From NCBI GenBank assembly GCA_023630585.1, contig CM042546.1, positions 11,391,310 through 11,455,309 on the forward strand: a DNA stretch of 64,000 nucleotides. The letters are read 5' to 3'. The translations under genes were made by a program, and so were the position numbers. The notes under the pieces were generated by a model. The model had not been told where the DNA came from and did no database searches. It was given only the letters and a program-made list of their open reading frames with translations. The stretch's first letter is position 1, and every line of letters starts with the position of its first letter. The DNA is from Cranoglanis bouderius. Its lineage: Eukaryota; Chordata; Actinopteri; Siluriformes; Cranoglanididae. This document shows, in pieces, positions 21,590-33,783 of the stretch.

Positions 21590-22145
21590 TTATTTTCTAC
21601 ACTTTTTCTTCTACACTGTGCTTTTTAATCTAAAAACTGCTTTTTTTTGTTGACAATTTTAACAAGGGGCTTGTTTTTGGAATTATTGATTCTATCAACT
21701 GCATTCCTTTTAAAGTAATAAAGATTAAAGCTTGAATTGTTTTTTATTAAAGTACACTAATGGACTGTACGTAAACTTGAACTCTAACTGCCACTGGTGA
21801 TGTCACACTGAGCCGACCAATCAGCAGCTTCGCTTTAAACTCACAGCTCACACGTTTTCTTTTGTCACGTTTCTTGTTAATGTTATTTTCCGCAGTGGTC
21901 TACAGATTTCATTTAAACTGCTTTTATTTTATTTTTTTAAATAATTTCAACAAGTGGTGTGTTATGGAAATACTGATTTTTATAAACATCATAGCCTATA
22001 TTTTAAAACATTTAAAGATTAAAGTATAAGTTGTTTTTTATTTAAATACACTAACAGTTTGTAAATTTGACATTCAACTGCCACCGGTGATGTCACTCTG
22101 TGCCGACCAATCAGCTGCTTCGCTTTAAACTCGCACTCCTCTGTT
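21590..22145. repeat. Tandem duplication of a roughly 290-base unit
   Basis: Two diverged copies (about 21590-21865 and 21890-22145). The best conserved part is at 21789-21840 and 22079-22130: GTGATGTCAC, then GCCGACCAATCAGC, then GCTTCGCTTTAAAC, at the same spacing in both copies. Confidence 0.75.
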
Positions 22146-22149
22146 TGTT

Positions 22150-22234
22150 GGTTTCTTTCTTTCTTTCATCATTTCACTTTTTCAACCTCCTTGTAAGCGC
22201 AGTATTTATTCAAGACATTCTTTTCTCCTTTACA

Positions 22235-22281
<47 letters not shown>

Positions 22282-22900
22282 GAACACATGTGGAAGGCTG
22301 TGTATTTCTTTGTTTATTTAGTAAATTTTTTTGTACATTCATTTCCTCTCATTTCTTTCTATTTTCATTGTCTTGCTCTCTTTCTTCCGTATAATCACCC
22401 CATCATTTCAAATCATGGACATAAAAACTTATGTTTTAGAATTTTTAATTTTTTCCCCCCTCAGTCCTCCATCAACTCCTCGTATTCATTCAGGAAACGT
22501 GCTGTCTTTCTTTCTTTCTTTCTTTCTTTCTTTCATGAAAGCATGTTGTGATGTGGAACAAAGTATATTCCTTATTTCTTCTCTTTCTATATTCATTTCC
22601 CCAACGCCTTTCTTTCTTTTTTCATTGTCTCTCTCGCTTAACTTCTTTTTCTTTTTTTTTTATTTCAAACCATGAACATAAACACTTCTTTTTTTTTTTT
22701 TTAGAAATATAATTTCCTTATGAGCAAAGAATTCACTCAGGAAACATATTATGTTTATTTCTTTTTTCCTTTCTCCCAATAGTTTTTTTTTCTCTCTTTA
22801 CTTTTATTATTTTTATATCAATATTAATTGTTTGTTTTATTATAAAATGTATTTTTGATTTCTTTATTTCTTTCTTTCTTGCCCCCCCCCCCCTCCCATT
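22150..22900. repeat. Pyrimidine-rich segment with (TTTC)n microsatellites
   Basis: (TTTC)n runs at 22236-22280 and 22508-22534 within about 750 bases of nearly pure T/C on the plus strand. The open frames here are Phe/Ser/Leu repeats, not proteins. Confidence 0.85.
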
Positions 22901-23838
22901 TAGTTTTTCACCCCCATCACTTTCATCATGAACATTAACACTTTCATCCCTCGCTACTCTTCAGGAAACGCACATTGTTGAAAAGGACGAGGCTATTCAC
23001 CGTATCACTAATGTACACAACAATAAATACACTTTATTTTAAACGAGTCGGTCTGATAAAAATGGACATGTGCTGATAACAGGTTTTATATCTACATACC
23101 TCACTTTATTTACACACACAACACTTTTCAACAGATATTATTATTGTACATGCTTTAAAAGATGACTTTTATAAGTCATTTTAGAAGTCATATCAATTTA
23201 TAAGTTTAGGGCTTTATTTTTGGCATTTAAATTTAATACAGCATCGTTACAATATAGTACAGAGTGATATGACAGGATAATATCGGGACATGCCTGGTTA
23301 TACTTGTTCCGTATAAAGGCTGATAAAAATATTAAATTAACACTTTTTTAAACAAAGTTTTGCTTGGTATAAAACAAGTATTACTGTACATACAGCAAAC
23401 ATTCAAGGAGTTTTACAGAAGACAAAAAAGTGCTCAGAGTGAGAATAAGTTAAAGAGAGTTACAGAAACAGCTGACGGCGGTCTGTAGTGAATTTCACAT
23501 CCAGTCACTAAAACGTTTAGCTGCAAGTGACTGTCAAATGGACGCGATCGTTATGAATATAATGTCCTGCCAGCAGGATGAGCTTCATCGTGGTCTTCAG
23601 ACTTGCAGATGAACTAGCAAAGGCCATCAGCATGGACCTGGATAAACTGGTGCAGAGCTTCTTGGGTTTTGTAGACAAAATCCATTTTAAACTTTAAATA
23701 AATTCTGTCTTTCTTAAATAATAATAATAATAATGTTTAGCATTTTCATCCACCGTCATAGCTAGTGTCGGACGTGATCTAGGTGTGAAAGGCTTAACCG
23801 CACCGTGACATCAGCTGCCTTTGAGGCTAACCACGTCT

Positions 23839-24194
23839 TTATGTTTGCTGCTTGATGGCTTTGATCCACTCCATCTTCTCCTGGTGTGTGGGAGCCTGGA
23901 TGAAGTAATGTCTGTCCGTCTGAGTGATGATCTTAAACAGGTTCCCCTGGACTTTACCTTTCACGCCTGCACGTGACGAAACACACGGCGGTGTTATTAT
24001 TTAGCCGTAAACTCCCTCTCAGCTACCTGCGTGAACACTCTACTACACGTCTAACCCGTCTGGACATGCAGAATAAAACATTACAGCACTGTAAAACATT
24101 ACCGCTGTGCTATAATGACATTATACCTGGACAACCGCTAATATATACTATGCAATATTGTTGACTGATAATCTACCTATAATTATGTTGACTG

Positions 24195-24236
<42 letters not shown>

Positions 24237-25359
24237 GAGGGTATGCCATTGTCATCCAGAGAAGAAACCAGACAGCCACGTAAAGAGAACCCGCCGGCTG
24301 GAGTAATGTCATCCTGAGGAACGAAGTCATCACAGGAAGTAGACAAGTCAGTACACAACCAAGAGCAACAACAACATAGCAACAACAACATAGCAACAAC
24401 AACATAGCAACAACAACATAGCAACAAAGCTCAAACTGTTATTTTGTGTTTGAGTTAGGAAAAAAACATCTAAAATATCATCCAAAATGGATTTAATTAT
24501 TCAATCATGTCGTTTTCGTTTCTAAATATTTAGCTTGAAGTTATTCCGAAGCGTTTTATTCTTTTTACACAGCAGCAATTTGCCCTGTATCTTATTTATT
24601 TATTTTTATTAAGAACGTCTCACTTTTTATCCGTGTACGATTACATCTAACGTTGTGGAACGTCACCAAATCAAGTCCCCACTTATGTTATAGCAGCTAC
24701 AAACATTCGTTCCTTTTTGTGCTACAGCTTTACCTCTGACTGATACAAAGCACTGACACTGGAGACTCCTTCCATCAATGTTACATTTACAGAAAACATC
24801 ACCACATCAATAATTACACGTTTTTAATCCGTTCTTTGTGGAGCGTCTGCCGTACGAGTCCCTGTGAATGAGCTGTTGCTATAGAAACCATAACGTATTA
24901 GAACGAGCGCATTAATATAAACCTGGCCTTGTTTTTCAGTATCTTTGGAAATAATAATATGTCAAATGTTAACCATGAACAGACCATCACCCTTTATGAA
25001 ATGAAGGACGTTCGTGCTCTGATGGTCCGTGTAGGTGAATTTAATAACCGACTGTTTTGTTTTCAATATTTTGTTAAAAACCGTATTAAAGATAGCCTTT
25101 CTATTTCTGTTTAAGATCTCTCACACATTAATACAGTGACAATTTTTAAAATTTTATTCTCTGTTTTGATATTATTGTTATCAGTCAGTGCAGCTGTATG
25201 GTAAATATCCAATCAGATTGGATGGATGAATAGTTTAAATGCAGAAACGTATTTGGCATCATCGCTCTCACCTTGCTTGGGTCGTAGTAGTGTAAGAAAC
25301 CTGGCTCCGACCTCAGCACGAAGAGTCGCACCTTCCAGTTCTTAACATTGTGTCCCTGA

Positions 25360-25413
<54 letters not shown>

Positions 25414-25684
25414 AGAAACAGACACACATGATGTTCTTTCTCTGTCAGTGTTATATACAGGATCTTATGGAGTTATAACCTTGAAGATTTGATGAAGATG
25501 ACGATAATGATGAAGGTCTGATTTAGAACGTCAAGCCTAATTTAATGATCGCATTTCTGTGTCTGTTTTACTCACCTGTTTGACCAGGTATCCTCTCTTC
25601 TGCACTCTTCCACTCAGCTCCACCGCAGACACGGACTTCTCCGACTTCACACTCCCCCGCTTCTTCAAGCTCTCAGCCTGATGT

Positions 25685-25777
<93 letters not shown>

Positions 25778-26060
25778 TTATAGTTAAAACAAAACAGCAC
25801 TGGCTCCTCACACCTGCTCATCCCTGCTAAAACAATAATCAGTAACATTATGACAGGAGCAGAAAAACGTACAAAGCTGTAGAGAGCCGTAGAATCGTCA
25901 AGGAACTGTTCTCCGAGAGCAGCGTTCCTCACGGCCGCTACGCTCTTCACTCCGACGGCTCTCACGCAGCCTTCATCGAGCAGAGCCGACGCCAGAGTCA
26001 TGGCCTCCACCCGAGTCAGAGCCAGCTGAATGAACACCAACCAGTCCACCACTGCCGAGC

Positions 26061-26106
<46 letters not shown>

Positions 26107-26789
26107 TTATTATAGTACACCTTACACTTCAGAAAAAAGAGAGAGAAATTAAATATATAATAGTATAATATATAATATATATTATATATATAATATAATA
26201 TATATTAGGAGTGTGATGATATACAATTGAGTGCAAATGTTTTTATCCCCCTTGGCTTTTTTTTATTTATTAGAAAATCAGGTATATCTCCTGAATCCTT
26301 TCAAAATATAGCCTAAATATTACATTTATGGCATTTGCGACCCTTATCCAGAGTGACTTACATTTATTTCATTTATACATCTGAGCAATTGAGGCTTAAG
26401 GGCCTTGCTCAAGGGCCCAACAGTGGCAGCTTGGCAGTGCTGGGATTTGAACTCATGACCTTCCGATCAGTAGTCCAACGCCTTAAACACTGAGCTACCA
26501 CTGCCCGTATTACTCAAGCAAAACTCTTTTATGAATCAGCGGGAATCAGGAAACAGTTCTCACATGCCCTAAAGCAGGAAATATTGATCTTTCACACATC
26601 TGGACAGAAAAAGATCAACGTTTAAAGAAACCATTAATCAGAAATGTCTATATCATATCATAATGTCATATCCATTAGTAGCCTACACTTTTGACTATAT
26701 GTTACAAAACAGAACTTATTAAATGTCTTCCTGGTTTCATTATTTGAAAGTAAAACGATGCAAACTTTTGCACTCAACTTCATATACCT

Positions 26790-26850
<61 letters not shown>

Positions 26851-29130
26851 CTGTATGTTGTAAGGATACAGACCTGAGAAGCAGTTGATGTAGGTGCTGC
26901 CCTGCTCCACATGGCTGCTCATCTTAATGCCGCTGTGAATGTCGTACATGGAGTCCACCACCTGACTGACACACACACACACACACACACACGCGCACAC
27001 ACTTCAGGATCGAAAACTTAAACACGTAAACACGAAAGAATAAAATAATAATAATAAAATATCTTTGTCATTAAGATGTCGGAAAACTTAAAGTTAACAC
27101 TTTCCCTCTGACTGTTACAAAGCGCTGACACTGGAGACTCCTTCCATAAATGAATGAGCTGTTACTATAGAAACGATAACTGTTTGAACGAGTGCATGTA
27201 ATTTGCAGATGAGTCTACTGATGTACTGCTGAAGATTGAAACCCGCCTCACCTGAGGTTGACGCTGTGGAACTGGAGCGATCGTGAAGATTTCCTCACGG
27301 CTGGAGAAGGAGCTTTAGCATCGCCCGGGCCCAGTCTCCCCGCGGCTGCACCGATCTCCTCGGCCCACTCGTCTCGCTCCTCCCGAGAACACGCCTCCAG
27401 GAAGTACACCTCCGAAGTGTTGGTCTTCAGTCTCAGGACCAGCTAGGAGACAAACATACCTGTTACAAAAGCACTGACACTGGAGACTCCTTACATAAAT
27501 GTATTATAAACATTTTCACCATGTCAATGATTATAATATCTCTTTGTTTTTAAAAAAAAAACATGTTTGTTGAGGTATTTGAATCAACATGTTCTGACCA
27601 ATCAGATTAGAGATTGTAGAATAAAAGTTTGTAACGTTTTTGTTTTGTTTTGTTTTTTAAAATATATGTTTAAACAGATGTTGTGTAATGTCTCCATGTG
27701 TGTCCCTGTCCATCGACTGACTCTTTAACTACTGAACACACGCCACAACAAGCTCGGATACGGAAAAACGTTGGTTACTGTGGTGCCCGAGCAATAAACT
27801 ACAAAACACACACACCGTGTTCCTGACAAGCCAGAGCAGAATACTGAATTACACAGCACATTTAAAACGAATATTTATTGGATAAGTGGAACTTTAACAC
27901 CCTGCAGCTGTGAACAAGATGGAACAAATCACAGAGACACGCCCGATAAGACTGCCTAGGATATATAACGAAAACAAAATTACAGATTACACATTATAAT
28001 GCTTAAACCTTCATATAGCTCATTCATCTCCTGTATGCAAGTGCTAGAAAATGAACCTTGGAATCATCCCAATGCTGTCATTCACTGGCTGTAAAAAATA
28101 AAAATAAATAAATAAAAAATAAAAAATCTGAGTGCCATTTTTTCCCCTTAAGGATTGAGTATTAAATGTATTGAACTGTAAAATAACCTTTTTACACAAT
28201 CATTTACATTTACAGCAGCATACTCTATAGGTTGTGTTGCTTTGTCTTACCGGTCTGTTTTCGTATTCCAGGTAAGGACAGGTGATCTCACAGCCGCGTA
28301 ACTGGACACTCCCTCTGTGGCACGAGTCCCGTTTTCCCCCTTCATACCTGTAGTACAGCAGCTGCTCGGCTTTCAGGACGAACCAGCGAACCTTCCAGTT
28401 GTGAACCACGTGACCCTGATGAGAAGGATGAACAGAGGGATGTTCAATGATTTTAATACCACAGCGCTGATGAATTCTGGATTCTGATTGGTCAGAAGGT
28501 GTCGATCACTTTTTCATCGTCTGCAACAGCAGAAGAGCAGCGGCAAATCAAAATGTTTAGACGTATTAATCGTTTCTATAGTAACGGCTCGTTCGCAGGG
28601 AGGGTAATAATGTATAATTGTATGGTGAATATAATATGGTGAAGTTTTTTTTTATTTATAAGAAGACAGTCATATAACATGTATTTCTGGAAGGAGTCTC
28701 CAGTGTCAGCGCTTTGTAACAGTCAGAGGTAAAGCTGTAACTTTTCTGATGTCTTGAGGACAGAAGAGTTCACGCTTCTTTGCGGTTAATCTATAACGCG
28801 ACACGGTGCAGTTTTTCGGTGTTATTAAGTTCAAGAGAGAGAAAATAAAGGCTGTTTATAGCTGCTGTAATGTAAGTGAGAACAGGAACTAACTTGAACA
28901 TTAAATGTAACTATAGACAGATAAAAAGTACACTGTGTCATTCTTTAATGAGTAAAACTGTTACTGCAGGCAAACTGCTGTAGTATAAGAAGAATAAAAG
29001 ACTTTAGAGAAGAAAAGGATCAGGATCTCTCTGTAAAACTCGTCTTCCACAGCATTCCAGTATAAAAAGCTCGACTTACCCTCTTAACCAAAAAGCCTTC
29101 TTTACGAACCGAGCTGTTCTGCGTGTCCAT
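23839..29130 (-). CDS. plek2: Pleckstrin-2
   Basis: Membrane-recruited adaptor with two PH domains around a DEP domain; it binds phosphoinositides and promotes actin rearrangement and cell spreading (family knowledge). Coding exons are 29080-29130, 28251-28415, 27252-27442, 26874-26965, 25873-26060, 25576-25677, 25272-25355, 24235-24313 and 23839-23966. Phases join to 359 residues plus stop, against 353 in human. PH1 is about residues 8-105 (KEGFLVKRGHVVHNWKVRWF; YFLEACSREERDEWAEEI), DEP about 138-229 (VEQGSTYINCF, EQFLDDSTALYSF), PH2 about 245-355 (KRGYLVKQGHNVKNWKVRLF, FLHYYDPSK). PLEK1's phospho-serine linker is not obvious, and identity to PLEK2 is higher throughout. Exon 4 uses the first of two tandem CAG acceptors, set by phase. 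A TATA box sits 51 bases upstream of the ATG. Confidence 0.97.
24201..24234. repeat. (AC)n microsatellite forming a plek2 5' splice site
   Basis: AC tract whose last AC (24233-24234) is the GT donor of plek2 exon 24235-24313. The transcript reads CAG followed by an uninterrupted GUGUGU. Confidence 0.9.
24358..24426. repeat. 14-base tandem repeat, AACAACAACATAGC
   Basis: Four to five copies in plek2 intron 7, 45 bases upstream (in gene sense) of exon 24235-24313. Confidence 0.85.
24560..24910 (-). repeat. Dispersed repeat R1, minus-oriented copy
   Basis: Contains the reverse complements of GGAGTCTCCAGTGTCAG, GAGGTAAAGCTGTA and CTATAGTAACAGCTC in the same order as the other copies. It lies in a plek2 intron. 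Confidence 0.8.
25363..25410. repeat. (AC)n microsatellite
   Basis: AC tract starting eight bases from plek2 exon 25272-25355; the transcript has (UG)n before the acceptor GUCUCAG. Confidence 0.93.
25684..25776. repeat. (AC)n microsatellite, 93 bases, longest in the window
   Basis: Pure AC seven bases from plek2 exon 25576-25677. In the transcript it is a (UG)46 tract immediately before the 3' splice site. Confidence 0.95.
26063..26104. repeat. (AC)n microsatellite at a plek2 acceptor
   Basis: Touches plek2 exon 25873-26060; the transcript reads (UG)n then UAG. Confidence 0.93.
26330..26507 (-). mobile_element. tRNA-derived SINE, minus orientation
   Basis: Read on the minus strand it has GGTAGCTCAGTGTTTAAGGC (A box), GAGTTCAAATCCCAGC (B box) and the tail CTCTGGATAAGGGTCGC. 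It closely matches the copy at 30044. It lies in a plek2 intron. Confidence 0.88.
26791..26847. repeat. (TG)n microsatellite
   Basis: About 57 bases of TG, 26 bases from plek2 exon 26874-26965 on its donor side; (CA)n in the transcript. Confidence 0.95.
26968..27001. repeat. (AC)n microsatellite at the acceptor of plek2 exon 4
   Basis: AC tract on the acceptor side of exon 26874-26965; (UG)n in the transcript, complementary to the (CA)n on the other side of the same exon. Confidence 0.93.
27095..27235 (-). repeat. Dispersed repeat R1, minus-oriented partial copy
   Basis: Contains ACACTGGAGACTCCTTCC and GAGCTGTTACTATAGAAACG, in reverse order to plus copies. A further fragment (CACTGGAGACTCCTTAC) is at 27475-27620, the other side of plek2 exon 27252-27442. 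Confidence 0.75.
28455..28990 (+). repeat. Dispersed repeat R1, longest copy
   Basis: Runs from ACCACAGCGCTGATGAATTC through CTGATTGGTCAGAAGG, TTTCTATAGTAACGGC, GGAGTCTCCAGTGTCAGC and GTAAGTGAGAACAGGAACTA. It sits in plek2 intron 1 and is the best copy for building a consensus. Confidence 0.82.
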
Positions 29131-29180
29131 GGCTGCTGATTTCTGCTGTTCTGATACAGGGCTGAGGTTCATTTTGTTTT

Positions 29181-29186
29181 TTTATA
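29181..29186 (-). promoter_or_regulatory. plek2: plek2 TATA box
   Basis: CTATAAAAAAAC on the minus strand, 51 bases upstream of the start codon, implies a 5' UTR of only about 20 to 30 bases. No CpG cluster is present, in keeping with a regulated promoter. Confidence 0.6.
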
Positions 29187-30043
29187 GCCAGGAGTGAATT
29201 GCATCATCACTCCGCCACACCCCGCACGCCCCAGGGCATAGAAACAGCTTCCAGGTAAAGAGAAGTGCAAACAGAGGCCAGGAGTGTCGGAAGTGCATTC
29301 CTAAAGGTGTTGAAGGATCTTCAGGGTGGAGCAGGTCAGAATCAAAATCAGCGCATTCCTTACACGGGTTCTTCTTTCTCTTTCAGTGTCATAATAAAAA
29401 AAAACCACACATTTCTTTTTATGTTAAATGACTTGTAATTGCACAGCAAAATATTTTACGGTTGGGGGGAAAAAACCCACACCATTGTCCCTCACTCCTG
29501 TTGGTAGTCACCAAATTGCTTAAGTTAAACTATTGCAGTCATGTCATAAAGATAAAAATAAAAACAAAAAAACTAGCTAGCTACCGCCTATACATGTTGC
29601 TACTTAGCTTCTACACATGAACCTAAACTAAACTGTTTTTATTTAGGTAAAGCAATTAAATAAGATGCAACATGGCTACTACAAACTAGCTAACAAGTTA
29701 GCTTTGCTAATTAGCAAAGATTAATCACTAGCTACCTGCTGGGAGGGAAAAAAACAATAGAAACCCACATAGAATTTGTAATGGTTTTAATGGTTATAAT
29801 GGGAATTGTATTGGTTTGAATGGAAACCGTAATAGTCCCTTTGGGTCTCTTCTGGTAATTTGTTGCCTTCTATTGGTGGCATGTTATGTTTATGGATATC
29901 ATTAAGGACCAATATCTTTGACATTCGGTAATGGTCCTGATGGTTAACAGCTGATGGTTTGTAATGGTATTTGTAGTGGAAACCATTATAATTTCTATGA
30001 CGGTTTCTACTGCCGTTTTTTTCCCAGCAGGGTAATGTTAACT

Positions 30044-30228
30044 AGGCAGAGGTAGCTCAGTGGTTAAAACATTGGGCTGCTGATCGGAAGGTTGTGAGTT
30101 CAAATCCCAGCACCGCTAAGCTGCCATTGTTGGGCCCTTGAGCAAGGCCCTTAACCCTCAACTACTCAGATGTATAAATGAAATAAAGATGTAAGTTGCT
30201 CTGGATAAGGGCGTCTGCCAAATGCCAG
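30044..30228 (+). mobile_element. tRNA-derived SINE, best copy
   Basis: Clear A box (GGTAGCTCAGTGGTTAAAAC) and B box (GTGAGTTCAAATCCCAGC), then GGGCCCTTGAGCAAGGCCC and the tail CTCTGGATAAGGGCGTCTGC. Longest and least diverged of four copies. Confidence 0.9.
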
Positions 30229-31539
30229 AAACGGAAATGGAAACTAGACTGAAACAGTTGTTTATGTGACACATAAAGGGTTTTACACTGCATTAAAAAA
30301 AGCAAATTTCTATCCAAAAGAGCACAAAAAAACAACCCAATGCAAATTAGGAACAAAATGTGTAATCTGATGAGGAGGTAGGCTATAAATCACAATCAAT
30401 ACCTTGATTAAATCCTGAATATCACTTTGCTTTATGTCTCAAATACTTTAAACACCACATTCAACCAAATAAATACATTTTAAGATATATTTAATGGATA
30501 TTTATTGATTTAGTGAGGAAAAAAACAACAACTGTGGTTTAAACTTATTACATTCTGGTTAATAACTCAGAACCTCAGAACTAAGGAGTCATCAGTGCTC
30601 AGGTGTAGACTGAATAGAAAAGTAAGCACTTTCTCAGACATGCAGCTATTTTTTTTCATGAGTCATAATAAAAAACACTGAGTCACAGGCGGCCTGACGG
30701 CGGTGTCGCAATCTGGGTCACTTCAGTCCAGCTTTTTTATTTTAGAGTTGCAGATGACTCTACAGGGAGAGATTGCAAAACCATGAAACACTATGGTTAC
30801 CTATTAGATTATTTAAGTAAACAATAAACAAGTAAACAAATTCTATATTCTAAATAATCTATAAATATATCAAATACAGTGATGGGAAACAGTCCATAAA
30901 CAGGCCTCATTGTAAAGCGAAGTTTCATTTTCAGGATATTTACATGTATATCGGATAAAACAATGTATAAATGTCAAGCCACAGCCATTTTTTGAGTCTT
31001 TATTTATTTATTAATTTATTTACTTACTTACTTACTTACTTATTAAGTTTTGAGTCCCGTAGAACTTGCCAAAAATCTTGCTTGTGGTTAAAGTCACATT
31101 TCTCAATTCTTGACATTAACAAGAAAGTATTTATCCACACGTATGTCCTGTAACAGATAGAATTATGTTTAAATAGACCTTTGTTAATGATATCAATCTT
31201 TTTGATATCAAGCCTGACGTTTCTTTTAAGATATCAGATATCAACCCCAGATTTTTTTAAAAATGCTTTAACTGTAATTTTATTATATATATATATATAT
31301 ATGTATATATTTTACAAAGGAGAATGTTGGTGCTTGAATTAATTTCACTTCACCAGTGATTTTAATTGAAATTAATATATTTATTTTAAAATAAATAAAT
31401 AAATCTAAAATAAATAAGTCTAAACGACAAACCACAAACGTTTAATGGTTGTTTCTAAGTTTTCACTACAAAAAAAACAACAACAACAACAAAAAAAATT
31501 TATAAATAATATGACTTTTTCTTTTAAGCATTATAATAA

Positions 31540-31858
31540 TATAGAACATCTGTATATTTTGCCCATACTTCATCTGTATATTTACTGTATATTAATGCTA
31601 ATTTATCCCCACCTCTTACACTGCTAATTTATTTATTCCCACCTGTTACATTGCCCTTATCTGTACATAACTGCTCATTTAACTTATCATTTAACTTATC
31701 TGTACATAACTGCAACATACTGTATATATTGCACTTGCTGCTCTTGCACTTCTGATTGGATGCTAAACTGCATTTCGTTACCTTGTATTTATACATGTGT
31801 AATGACAATAAAGTTGAATCTAATCTAATCTAATCTAATCTAATCTAATCTAATAACG
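31540..31858 (+). mobile_element. 3' tail of a non-LTR retrotransposon
   Basis: Ends with AATGACAATAAAGTTGAATC followed by a short tandem repeat (TAATC)n, the usual 3' end of a fish LINE or LINE-dependent SINE. No reverse transcriptase is left. The family is not certain. Confidence 0.65.
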
Positions 31859-31889
31859 TTAGGGTGAAAAAGAACACCAGCGCTATGGT

Positions 31890-33160
31890 CTATGCACCGC
31901 TAGAGGGCGACAAAGACCTGCTATAAAATTCACACCGCTATCACGCGCTTATAGCGGTATTAAATCCTAAATATAAAACACACGAACCGTCTTCTAATGT
32001 CGAAAATACTTAAATGATATCAAACCTTATCGAAAAGAAATTATTAATGAATTTCAGGGTTTTTAAAAAATCTCTTTTGCTTTGTTTCGTTGTCGATCTA
32101 TAGAGTGGTGCAGGAATGAGTCCTAAAACCCGGAAACAAGTTAGCATTTTAGCACTTCCGGTTCCATCGTCCCGAAGTCAATGTTTTTTTTAAATGGGTT
32201 TTTGGTTAAATGCCTGAAATAGGTCTGTTTTTTCCACGTTTTATTCTACTATATAAAATACATCAGTACCCCACTCGTGATTTTTAAAGCTTTTACGGTT
32301 AACGAGTGGTTAAATGGCACTACAGAGGTTGTCAGGGACATTAAACGTCATCACGACGAACAGGAAAACTCATCTACTACATTACAGCCTTGTTGTGTTT
32401 ATCTCTCGCGCTATTGCAAACCATTTCAACTGGTAGATTTATCAATGTATAGTATTTTCCAATCGTAGTGTTTTTTAAATTAATTTGATTGATAATTTGA
32501 ATAATTTGATTGAAATTGTTGTCGGAAGCTTAGCGGTGGTGACGTTGAAGTCATGCGACCCTGGTGTAGCTTGTTTATAGCCTAACTTTAGCCTTTTACG
32601 TCTGGCGATTGTATTTAGGCTTCAAAATTCATAAAAGTTGTGTTCATTTGTGAAGATTATCTTGATGAACAAAACGTGTAAACATTTGTTGGTCACAGAG
32701 CTTATTTTCGGCAATAATCTAAAAGCCAAGGGGAAAATCCTACTGGGTTTTTGTGGAGGGAACCAGGGTGATGCTAACTTCCGGGATGGCCAACAAAAAT
32801 ACGTCATCCCTGCAGCACTCTGTTAACTTATTTGTTATTAATTTTGTTTTATTCTTTATTTTATATGTATTATATTATACTGTTATATTTTATTCTTTTA
32901 ATAACTACTAAGATTTTTTTTCATATAAACAATATGACATTACGACATTAGGATGGAAAAGAAAATCAGTAGCATCCCAAATAAATAAATAAATAAATAA
33001 ATAAAAATCCAGCCTTAAAAGAAAGGTTTACTGTCGCCCTCTGGTGGCCATATAAACACAGTGACAACCCTGTAGTTGTTTGTAAACACCGCTAGAGGGC
33101 AACAAAGAACAGTTACAAAATTCACACTGTATTCACGTGCTTGTAGCCGTATTGTAAATA
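31890..33160. repeat. Unclassified dispersed repeat bounded by similar direct repeats
   Basis: A stretch starting CACCGCTAGAGGGCGACAAA (31896) recurs at 33088 as CACCGCTAGAGGGCAACAAA, and similarity continues for about 70 bases (AAAATTCACAC...CGCGCTTATAGC against CACGTGCTTGTAGC). The interior has GTTAGCATTTTAGCACTTCC and no coding potential. It may be a non-autonomous element or a nested insertion. Confidence 0.4.
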
Positions 33161-33204
33161 GATAGATAGACAGACAGACAAATAAATAGATCAGGATACA
33201 AAAA

Positions 33205-33550
33205 ACTGGTAACTGTAATCCGTTACAGTTACGTCAAAAAAAAGTAAACAGATTACAGGTACATTTTGTAAAAAAAACAACAACAAAAAAAAGGGTTAGG
33301 GTTATTTATTTATTTTATTTAAACAAATCCAAACATTGGACATGTTTTTAAGCTCTAAAATAAGCTCTAAATAAAAGTATTTTCGATCATGTTGCATTTC
33401 TCTTGACTTTATTTGCATATGTGACCTTGAATAATCCAAAAGTAATCAGATTACATTACTCTCCTATTGTGATACTTGGATTACGTTACTGATTATATTT
33501 TTTATGAAGTAATTTGTAACTGTAACGGATTACATTTTTAAAGTAACCCT
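33205..33550. mobile_element. Short non-autonomous element with terminal inverted repeats
   Basis: The left end GTAATCCGTTACAGTTAC is mirrored at the right by GTAACTGTAACGGATTAC. About 340 bases, no coding capacity; the arrangement is that of a MITE. Confidence 0.6.
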
Positions 33551-33611
33551 CCCAACCCTGTGGGTTAAAACCACAGACCGTATATAAGGTGGACTGATGC
33601 CCACTGATATT

Positions 33612-33665
<54 letters not shown>

Positions 33666-33749
33666 GTGCATGGTGTGGAAATCAGATCCTGCATATAAGG
33701 TGGTGAACCAGGACACGACCCTCATCCTCTTTTAATTAAAAGTACTCTT

Positions 33750-33783
<34 letters not shown>

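Larger units (their letters stand above)
19807..23838. other. lgalsl-like / plek2 convergent spacer
   Basis: No gene seen. It holds an R1 repeat copy (20085-20480), a triple TGACCT motif (20967-20991), a tandemly duplicated unit (21590-22145), a long pyrimidine-rich segment with (TTTC)n runs (22150-22900) and AT-rich sequence. Part of 23000-23838 is probably plek2 3' UTR; TTTATT at 23213-23218 (AATAAA on the minus strand) is a possible poly(A) signal. Confidence 0.7.

Noticed and set aside
22100..22675. Phe/Ser/Leu-rich open frames resembling membrane proteins
   Set aside because: Translations of a (TTTC)n and pyrimidine-rich tract.
26874..26961. Acceptor for plek2 exon 4 at the second CAG
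   Set aside because: It would break the reading frame with the previous exon. The first CAG, four bases upstream, restores phase and gives the expected length.
32277..32468. 63-codon open frame on the plus strand in the plek2/tc2n spacer
   Set aside because: No recognisable domain, no splice partners, and it lies within a dispersed repeat.
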